Assembly (NCBI GenBank): GCA_013334965.1 | Contig: JAAXWO010000007.1 | Location: 62,001 to 126,000 of the forward strand | DNA: 64,000 nucleotides | Reading direction: 5' to 3' | Origin: Chlorobiaceae bacterium | Lineage (GTDB): Bacteria; Bacteroidota; Chlorobiia; Chlorobiales; Chlorobiaceae | Shown here: positions 57,934-64,000 of the stretch, piece after piece | Layout of the letters: the number at the start of each line of letters is the position of its first letter | How positions within the stretch are numbered: the first letter of the stretch is position 1 | Notes under the pieces: generated by a model | What the model saw: the letters and a program-made list of their open reading frames with translations, nothing else | What the model was told of the DNA's origin: nothing | The model's database searches: none | Translations under genes and position numbers: made by a program

Positions 57934-60897
57934 TCAGTAATATTGCCTGATATATCCATACGCCTTGTCGAACAGTTCCTGATCCTTGACCTGATACTTT
58001 ACGTAAATCACTTTGCGCAAAGCCTTCTGGACATCGCGCTCTCCGGATTTGGTGTTCTGCCAGCCGGGAAAGCGAACCAATCGCACGATTTCGTCGATGT
58101 CAGTGACGATCCGTTCGATCACCACTGGCGTATTGCCACTCTTCACCTCAGCAAACAGTTCGGTCAGGGCCGCTTTTGCCTTTGACTGTTCATCAACAGG
58201 AGCCACCTGCTTCTCCGCCTGAACGACCTCCCTTGCCAGTGTCAACAGCTCCTTAAGAAAATCAAGGCTGTGGAGCAGACCCTGCTCATGCCGTTCCTTC
58301 AATTTTTCAAGTCGCTCACCCAAAGCAACAAACTGTGGATTGTCCTTGTGTTTGCGTAAACGGGCAATAAGCTTGATCTCGATCTCTTTGGATTTTTTGC
58401 GCGGATCCCTGGCTTTGAGCAAACCTTCGAGCACCTCGGCATCCATCACCAGGGTATCCAGATCATCACGAACGGTTTCCAGATGCACGTTCTCATGTAC
58501 CAGCTCGACGGTCTTGGCCCCCAAGGCATGCCAGAGCAGTTTCCCGTTGCCACTCGGCGGCCTCACCGACTCATAGACCTGTGAGAGCCACGTGTAATCG
58601 GTTTCATAGAGCCTGAGGCATGTATCGGGCGAAAGCGCCTCCCACAAGCGGGAAAGTATCGAGTATTCCGCCGCGAACCTGTCCCTCGTTTCGTTATTCG
58701 GCAGGCAGTCCTGAGCAGCGATCAATCCTTCATATCCTCCGACAGTGCGATCAACACCAGGGAAAAACGCCAGGCATTTTACCATCATGCCGGGCATCTC
58801 CTTTTTCAGACCATCCAGGTTTGTGATGACCTTCTGCACCGCTTTTTCATCGAAATCGAGCGCCGTTGCCACATCGTCGAAAATGCCCAGATAGTCCACA
58901 ATCAGTCCATGCGTCTTGGCGGGATAAACGCGATTGGTACGACAGATGGCCTGGAGCAGGCTGTGGTCCTTCATCGGTTTGTCGAGGTACATCACCTGCA
59001 ATATTGGTGCATCAAAACCGGTCAGCAGCTTTGAGGTGACGATCAGGAACTTGAGTGGATCGTTCTGGTCCCGGAACCGGTCAAGAAGCTTCTCTTCCGC
59101 ATCCTTGCTCAACTTCCACTCAGCATACACGTCTGACTTGCCCCCCTGTGTATGCATCACAATTGCGCTGGCTTCAGGTCCAACCAGATCATCTAAAGCC
59201 TTTTTGTACAGAACGCAGCACTCCCGATCGAACGCAACCACCTGGGCCTTGAAGCCGTTTGGTTCAACCTTCTCGTGGTAGTGCCTGACAATGTGCTGGC
59301 ATATCGCATTGACCCGAACCGGAGCCTTGATCAGCACCGCCATTTTGGCTGCCCGCTTTGCCAGATCGTCACGATCCTCCTCACTCAACTGATCAGTCAT
59401 CTGTGAATAGGCCTCATCAATAGCAGCCTTGTCAATCTTCAACCGCACATCCACCGCCTCGAAATGCAACGGCAGAGTTGCCTTGTCCCGAATCGACTCC
59501 TGAAACGAGTAGCGGCTCATGTAGCCCTGCTCGTCCTCGTCCGCACCGAAGGCCCAAAAGGTGTTGCGATCCCGTTTATTGATCGGGGTACCCGTCAGTC
59601 CGAAGAGAAAAGCGTTCGGCAGCGCATCACGCATTTTACGACCCAGATCCCCCTCCTGGGTACGGTGCGCCTCGTCCACCATCACGATGATATTCGAGCG
59701 ATCATTCAGGCGACCATCCGCTTCGGCGAATTTGTAAATGGTGGTGATGATGATCTTGCGGGTATCCGCCGCAAGCAGGCTTTGCAGCTCCTGCCGATTC
59801 GACGCGCCGATCATGTTCGGGATGTCGGCGGCATTGAAGGTGGCGGTGATCTGTGTGTCTAAGTCGATACGGTCCACAACGATCATCACCGTTGGGTTGC
59901 CCAGCTTGCCATGCATCCGCAACTTCTGCGCTGCGAACACCATCAGCAGAGACTTTCCGGAACCCTGGAAATGCCAGATCAACCCCTTCTTCGGATAACC
60001 TTTGACCACACGGGCCACCATCAGATTGACCGCCTCGTACTGCTGGTAACGGCTGATAATCTTGATGCGGCGATGCTTCTTGTCGGTGGCAAACAGAGTA
60101 AAATTCTGCAGAATATCCAGCACCACCTGGGGACGCAGCATGGAACGAAGAGAACTCCGTACGCCGGCCAATGAACCTTCGTTCCGGTCTTCACCTTCAT
60201 ACCACGGCCCCCAGATATCTATCGGCATGCGCACCGAACCGTAGCGATAGCACTTCCCTTCAGTGGCGAATGAAAAAACGTTGGACACAAACATCTGCGG
60301 CACGCTCTTTTCGTAGCCATTATGGATGTCGCTTGCTGCATCCACCCAGGTGACCGCCGGACGTACCGGAGTCTTGGCTTCGCCTATCACCAGAGGAATA
60401 CCGTTGACCAACAGCAGAATATCAAATCGGCGCCCTCCCTCCTTGACCGGATAGACCCACTGGCTTGTCACCACATAATCGTTGTTGCCCAGATCATCGA
60501 AATCGATCAACCGTACCGAAGCGTGCTCACCGTTCTCCCCGAATGGCATCGACTTTTCCCCACGCAGCCATTCGGCAAACATTTCGTTGGCCCGCACCAG
60601 ACCTTCGCTCTGGACCGAAAGTGGTATGGCCCGCAGCCGGTAGAGCACCTCGTCTGCACGGTCAGGCTGTTCCTTGATTTCAGGGTTCAGACGGATCAGA
60701 GCCTCACGCGCCATGGATTCCACAAGCACATCTGAGTACTGCCGCGGCAGCTCCTCGGCATTCACAAAGCGCCATCCTTTGACCTCGCTTCCATAGCTGG
60801 CGTGTTCGTCGGAGACAATGTTCACCGACACACTGCCAGCGAGAGTATCGAGGACCATCTGTACGATGGTGTTTTCTTCGTTGAAAAGGATCATCAT
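57934..60897 (-). CDS. hsdR: Type I restriction enzyme HsdR, island 2
   Basis: 987-residue motor/nuclease. The nuclease reads FDILLLVNGIPLVIGEAK (D159, E173, K175). The helicase has WHFQGSGKSLLM (Walker A-like) and VMVDEAHRTQEG, then LLTGFDAPILQVMYLD and QAICRTNRVYPAKTHGLIVDYLG in the second lobe. The family is a different branch from island 1's HsdR. The ATG at 60897 overlaps the stop of the reverse transcriptase gene by four bases, so HsdR is made as the last gene of the hsdS-retron-hsdR unit. An upstream start at 60909 adds only four residues. Length is normal. Confidence 0.9.
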   Translation of the reverse strand: MMILFNEENTIVQMVLDTLAGSVSVNIVSDEHASYGSEVKGWRFVNAEELPRQYSDVLVESMAREALIRLNPEIKEQPDRADEVLYRLRAIPLSVQSEGLVRANEMFAEWLRGEKSMPFGENGEHASVRLIDFDDLGNNDYVVTSQWVYPVKEGGRRFDILLLVNGIPLVIGEAKTPVRPAVTWVDAASDIHNGYEKSVPQMFVSNVFSFATEGKCYRYGSVRMPIDIWGPWYEGEDRNEGSLAGVRSSLRSMLRPQVVLDILQNFTLFATDKKHRRIKIISRYQQYEAVNLMVARVVKGYPKKGLIWHFQGSGKSLLMVFAAQKLRMHGKLGNPTVMIVVDRIDLDTQITATFNAADIPNMIGASNRQELQSLLAADTRKIIITTIYKFAEADGRLNDRSNIIVMVDEAHRTQEGDLGRKMRDALPNAFLFGLTGTPINKRDRNTFWAFGADEDEQGYMSRYSFQESIRDKATLPLHFEAVDVRLKIDKAAIDEAYSQMTDQLSEEDRDDLAKRAAKMAVLIKAPVRVNAICQHIVRHYHEKVEPNGFKAQVVAFDRECCVLYKKALDDLVGPEASAIVMHTQGGKSDVYAEWKLSKDAEEKLLDRFRDQNDPLKFLIVTSKLLTGFDAPILQVMYLDKPMKDHSLLQAICRTNRVYPAKTHGLIVDYLGIFDDVATALDFDEKAVQKVITNLDGLKKEMPGMMVKCLAFFPGVDRTVGGYEGLIAAQDCLPNNETRDRFAAEYSILSRLWEALSPDTCLRLYETDYTWLSQVYESVRPPSGNGKLLWHALGAKTVELVHENVHLETVRDDLDTLVMDAEVLEGLLKARDPRKKSKEIEIKLIARLRKHKDNPQFVALGERLEKLKERHEQGLLHSLDFLKELLTLAREVVQAEKQVAPVDEQSKAKAALTELFAEVKSGNTPVVIERIVTDIDEIVRLVRFPGWQNTKSGERDVQKALRKVIYVKYQVKDQELFDKAYGYIRQYY

Positions 60898-62078
60898 GTT
60901 GTCTCCCACGGCACATCAAGTTCACTTAATCGTAATTTAAATTCCGCCCATCGCTTTATATCTACATCCTTCACGAAAGCTACTAGCCCGGACAAATGGT
61001 TGTAGAAACCATAAGCTGAATAAAAATTCTCGTGCTTAGCCGTATTGACCAAGCCGTATTTATTAGCTGCGTACAAGAGCCGATCAATACGCATATATGT
61101 TTCTTTCGATAAGCGGGGTGAATCACCGTCAACGAGCAATCCTAGTACAAGTTTTTTTGAGCCTGGACCGGCGATGCGAGTTTTCTTTTCATTTTCTAGA
61201 AACCGGGCTTTGCGAATGCGATGAACGATGGCACGGTGAATATCCCCTCTACTCATCTTAGAGGGCAGGTCATACGCGGATATGGAGATATCGTCCGCAT
61301 AACGGGTATAGACAAATCCGAGTTGAAAGGCGTATTCATGGAGAGATTCATCTAAGTGGCGAGCGGCAAGATTGCTAAGCATAGGGCTGGATGGCGCGCC
61401 CTGAGGGAGAACACCAGTCCTTTGACTGTGCAAATATGGCTTAAATTTCAGGTACCCAGAAAAGGCATCATCTAATAGTTCAACATTATCAAAATTTGGC
61501 TTTTCAGAGTAGGAAGCTCTTAAGTATCTTTTGAAAGAAATGGGCAATCTTGTGGTCGTGCAAAGGCGAGCAATTTCAAATGACAAGAGTTTTCTGTAGC
61601 CAAGACCATTAAATATTCTATAGACATCAACTTCACTAATTTCGTAAAAGAAATCTTTGAGGTCGTATTGAAATAGCCATCTTGCACCACAATGTTGACT
61701 CGCACACTGACGGATACCTCCTGAGGAATGAAATGCGAAAGCTGCCGGATGGGGTTTAACCCCGCATAGAATTTCCTTGTGTAAATATTGCTGAACTCTG
61801 AATAATTCAGGAGTAACCGCATGGATGAAACGCCGTCCACCCGATCGCTTAGCAACTGCATACATCCGATAGTTAGCGCTCTCTCTTTGACGGTTCACGG
61901 TCTCGTGCAAGATTTCCGTTTCAACTCCTACGATCTTGGCAAGATGTCCAAGCGTAAAAATGACTGGAAGACCGGAGCTCCTCAATTGGGCCGCATAGTC
62001 CCGTAGACTAGCTGCGGTCTGCATGTCACGCTGATTTTTGGCGTTCTCATAAAGGTGATGTACTGACCAGGCATCCAT
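60894..62078 (-). CDS. Retron-type reverse transcriptase
   Basis: 394-residue RT. Fingers/palm motifs: RWLFQYDLKDFFYEI (first Asp, D139), GVLPQGAPSSPMLSNL (222-237), catalytic YTRYADDISIS with YADD (260-263), and a C-terminal VLGLLVDGDSPRL (311-323) like the VTG region of retron RTs. The NAxxH motif of retron RTs becomes CASQH (125-129). There is no maturase or integrase domain, so this is neither a group II intron nor a retrotransposon enzyme. Its ATG abuts the TGA of the upstream gene, and its TGA overlaps the hsdR ATG. A candidate msr-msd RNA lies just upstream. Confidence 0.87.
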   Translation of the reverse strand: MDAWSVHHLYENAKNQRDMQTAASLRDYAAQLRSSGLPVIFTLGHLAKIVGVETEILHETVNRQRESANYRMYAVAKRSGGRRFIHAVTPELFRVQQYLHKEILCGVKPHPAAFAFHSSGGIRQCASQHCGARWLFQYDLKDFFYEISEVDVYRIFNGLGYRKLLSFEIARLCTTTRLPISFKRYLRASYSEKPNFDNVELLDDAFSGYLKFKPYLHSQRTGVLPQGAPSSPMLSNLAARHLDESLHEYAFQLGFVYTRYADDISISAYDLPSKMSRGDIHRAIVHRIRKARFLENEKKTRIAGPGSKKLVLGLLVDGDSPRLSKETYMRIDRLLYAANKYGLVNTAKHENFYSAYGFYNHLSGLVAFVKDVDIKRWAEFKLRLSELDVPWETT

Positions 62079-63461
62079 TCACTTCTCCTTCAAGCCGATG
62101 GTGCCTGAAGCGTCTCCGTCCGCACGAGCAGACGAAGGTGGCGAGATGGAGACGCTTGAGGGCGGCAAAGCCGCCTTTGCGTCAGTTTTTTCCAGAGATA
62201 TCTGTCCGATATCCCCATCCTCAAACAGCGAACTGCCATTGGATTCTGTCTGAACCCCGTTACCAGAGCCAGACGGCTGAACGATTGCCCGGCCTGCACA
62301 CCATTTAGTTGGAATATACAGAGAATGGTCATATATGGCCGACGAATTCAACTCCTTTTGTTGACGTATAAATTCTTGCCCAGCCTTAGAGAGGGAGCAC
62401 TTGTCAGTGATTAAGCCAGCTGAATAAAGCCGTGTAGTCACCGATTGAATAACTGCATTATCAAGTCCTGTAACAAATACTACAGATGATTTCTTGCGAA
62501 TCCCTCTCTTGTAACACTGAAGAACCTGAATTAATTGTGGAGATAATGAAAGCTCTTTTCTGTATACAAAACTTAATTGATCTGCGCTGGTTTCGAGAAG
62601 TGTTGTTGTCCACTCAGGGAACACGCGTCGAGGAAACAATGGTTTCCAGTATTCGTTTTCAAACCATAAAGGGCCAGGGATGTTATTGGGAATACTATGA
62701 TAAAAGACAATACTTGCCATAGTCCCCTTATATCCTTTACGACGACAATTAGGTATAACCTTTACTGAATTGCAAGTATTTATTATTTGTTCAGAATATT
62801 TGCCCCATCTTTGAGCAAGATTATTGCTATTAAAACAATATTGAGATAAAAATGTAATTTTACTGTCTTTTGGATGTTTACGACAATGATGATTTGACCC
62901 GGGTATTGCATTTAAAATCACGCATTCCGAATCTTGAAATCTTGAGTATGATAATATTTTGATCCTGATGTTACCAAAGCTCCATCGACTTCTGATTGTT
63001 TTTTGGGAAAAGAACTTAATTGCATACTCTGCAGACCGATCACCACTACCAATAGAGTCGTCAATGAATATCGCGCAGAATTTTTTCAGTTTTTTAATTT
63101 CAAAAATTGAAGGGTGATTGAAAAACTGACCGCTTTGGTTCTTAATAAAATTTGCGACGACAGATTGGACGAGATCTTCACTGCCCATTGCCTCACCAGG
63201 CCTATCAATTATTTCACCATTAGCATCCCACAGTGATTTGATGCTGTCGTCTGTTTTACACACACTATAAATGCCATAAATATTACTTGAATCTAAAGAA
63301 TTAAGTTGCCTAATCAACCACTGAGAATATTCATCCCGAGAAACGAAAATCAAATTCAAGAGCATATTATACGCACCAGCCTGATGATCAGCTTTGAATT
63401 GTTTAAGCCATGATTGTATTTCTGCACTTGACTCAATCATTTCCGGCGTAAGTCTTTTCAT
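62079..63461 (-). CDS. Phosphoribosyltransferase-like/winged-helix protein, retron effector candidate
   Basis: 460-residue protein from ATG 63461, chosen because GGAGGA precedes it at good spacing and the ATGA overlap with the small upstream frame fits; the frame opens at a TTG (63479). Residues 131-143 (IFIDDSIGSGDRS) have the acidic/Gly pattern of a PRPP-binding loop. The segment HSIPNNIPGPLWF (255-267) with PLFPRR (275-280) is typical of PRTase-like proteins from conflict systems. Residues about 305-370 look like a winged helix. The last 65 residues are low-complexity (Ser/Gly/Pro/Asp), lie over the candidate msr-msd RNA, and may be a by-product of RNA constraint. The gene is strongly AT-rich. 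Function is inference; not seen is any toxic activity. Confidence 0.65.
   Translation of the reverse strand: MKRLTPEMIESSAEIQSWLKQFKADHQAGAYNMLLNLIFVSRDEYSQWLIRQLNSLDSSNIYGIYSVCKTDDSIKSLWDANGEIIDRPGEAMGSEDLVQSVVANFIKNQSGQFFNHPSIFEIKKLKKFCAIFIDDSIGSGDRSAEYAIKFFSQKTIRSRWSFGNIRIKILSYSRFQDSECVILNAIPGSNHHCRKHPKDSKITFLSQYCFNSNNLAQRWGKYSEQIINTCNSVKVIPNCRRKGYKGTMASIVFYHSIPNNIPGPLWFENEYWKPLFPRRVFPEWTTTLLETSADQLSFVYRKELSLSPQLIQVLQCYKRGIRKKSSVVFVTGLDNAVIQSVTTRLYSAGLITDKCSLSKAGQEFIRQQKELNSSAIYDHSLYIPTKWCAGRAIVQPSGSGNGVQTESNGSSLFEDGDIGQISLEKTDAKAALPPSSVSISPPSSARADGDASGTIGLKEK
62091..62296 (-). ncRNA. Candidate retron msr-msd RNA, inside the effector's 3' end
   Basis: About 206 bases between the PRTase domain and the RT gene on the minus strand hold dense hairpins. 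In transcript order: a possible a1 arm CAGGCCGG (62296-62289); hairpin GGGATATC/GATATCTC (62195-62215, 5-base loop); GGCGGC-TTT-GCCGCC (62161-62175); a long 10-bp stem AAGCGTCTCC/GGAGACGCTT (62108-62157) with an inner 6- to 7-bp stem (62118-62133); and a2 TCGGCTTG (62098-62091), which can pair with a1 over eight positions using two G-U pairs. Size and order fit a retron RNA. It overlaps coding sequence of the upstream gene. The branching G and msd edges are not determined; the a1/a2 pair is the weakest part. Confidence 0.55.
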
Positions 63462-63604
63462 ATACCATCCTCCGTACAACGAGGATTTGCAAATATAACT
63501 GATGACTGCATATTAGGAAGTAATAACACACAAATGCTTTGAGTTGCTGTGATAAGATCTTCAAAGTAACTGGCGTGCTCGATAATTTTTTCTCCTTTAA
63601 TCAT
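63458..63604 (-). CDS. Possible 48-aa small ORF upstream of the effector
   Basis: A 48-codon frame whose ATG lies inside the last codons of hsdS and whose TGA overlaps the effector ATG by four bases. It begins MIKGEKIIEHASYFEDL and ends NPRCTEDGI. I do not recognise it. The coupling on both sides suggests that translation passes through, but the frame may exist only because hsdS and the effector are spaced by it. It has no good ribosome site of its own. Confidence 0.35.
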   Translation of the reverse strand: MIKGEKIIEHASYFEDLITATQSICVLLLPNMQSSVIFANPRCTEDGI

Positions 63605-64000
63605 AGAGGGATCCCATAAGAATATCTCCAAGTTCATGCTTGACATTTTGCAGGCACTTTATATGGTGCTTAATTTCTTCAATCCGAATATTGATTTCCC
63701 CAATTAAGACTAATATCTCATCCTGTTTTTGCAAGCTTGGCACCGGTATGGAAAAACCTTTGATCATTCCTACATTAATATTTGCCTGAGCAGCTCCATG
63801 GGCCAATGCCCGAATATTTTTGTATTCTTTTAATAGATAGTAGTAAACGTACCGAGAACGGAGCTTATCCTTTTTTGAAACAATTGCTGCACAGGCTTGA
63901 TTGATAGCCGCATCTATAACAGTAAAACCAGCTCTACCTCTTGTTGGACCCTGTCCATACATCGCCACTAAAGCTGTATTTTTAGGAACCATTTTTGCTG
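63597..64000 (-). CDS. hsdS: Type I specificity subunit HsdS, C-terminal part
   Basis: The frame is open to the window edge; about 134 residues are visible. It has the target-recognition core TALVAMYGQGPTRGRAGFTVI, INQACAAIV, AAQANINVGMIKGFSIPVP and a conserved coiled-coil helix QKQDEILVLIGEINIRIEEI, ending GSLYD. It sets the DNA target of island 2. hsdM is presumably further left in transcript order, outside the window. Confidence 0.85.
   Translation of the reverse strand, partial: AKMVPKNTALVAMYGQGPTRGRAGFTVIDAAINQACAAIVSKKDKLRSRYVYYYLLKEYKNIRALAHGAAQANINVGMIKGFSIPVPSLQKQDEILVLIGEINIRIEEIKHHIKCLQNVKHELGDILMGSLYD

Noticed and set aside
1-64000. tRNA, rRNA or complete insertion sequences
   Set aside because: No cloverleaf-like sequence, rRNA segment or transposase with terminal repeats could be recognised by eye; a tRNA scan and an IS search were not possible here.

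Overview
The window looks like chromosomal DNA of a green sulfur bacterium (Chlorobi, Chlorobium/Chlorobaculum-like). The evidence is a tandem pair of small c-type cytochromes, one with the c-555 pattern; an orphan soxYZ pair; a three-subunit succinate dehydrogenase/fumarate reductase of the type used with a reductive TCA cycle; a ClpB chaperone encoded as a separate C-terminal half; Kdo synthesis genes; and many NlpC/RlpA/AMIN envelope proteins. Core genes are GC-rich, while the defence islands are clearly more AT-rich. Species cannot be fixed from the sequence alone.

Layout. 1-4530: cytochromes, SemiSWEET, proC, a BatD-like protein and a glycerophosphodiesterase. 4695-7530: small or uncertain genes, a Pmp3/YqaE peptide missed by length cut-offs, a HigBA-type toxin-antitoxin pair with a metallopeptidase domain on the antitoxin, and a broken gene. 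7533-14469: type I restriction island 1 (hsdR, a four-helix-bundle/zinc-ribbon protein, a fused hsdM-hsdS, a SIR2-like DUF4917-type protein), scattered with GATC-rich degenerate repeats. 14893-32955: housekeeping genes (ruvX, pyrE, tyrA, nadK, kdsC, kdsA, clpB C-half, a GH3 hexosaminidase, sixA, an OMP, gpsA, plsY, purM, lysC, an NlpC/P60 lipoprotein, prmA, ppx, a THUMP-like methyltransferase). 32988-41463: an acyl-CoA synthetase and a complete biotin operon birA-bioB-bioF-bioG-bioC-bioD-bioA behind a good BirA operator. 41732-57886: amiC, topA, feoAB, HIT, sdhCAB, a cyclase-family protein, soxYZ, a PagL-like protein, an alpha/beta hydrolase, rlpA and a yecA-like gene.

57934-64000 (reads leftward, runs off the window): type I restriction island 2. 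Between hsdS and hsdR sit a phosphoribosyltransferase-like/winged-helix protein and a retron-type reverse transcriptase, joined to each other and to hsdR by abutting or 4-bp-overlapping start and stop codons. The 3' end of the phosphoribosyltransferase gene encodes a low-complexity tail and is full of strong hairpins flanked by a short complementary pair, which is what a retron msr-msd RNA would look like. I read this as a retron placed inside a restriction operon, with its structured RNA buried in the effector's coding sequence. It is the most interesting part of the window.

How the parts fit: the biotin operon forms one translationally coupled unit under BirA control. SdhCAB and the cytochromes belong to electron transfer. 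The two hsd islands each carry an extra probable effector (SIR2-like in one, retron in the other), which suggests layered defence in which the extra gene may act if restriction fails or is inhibited.
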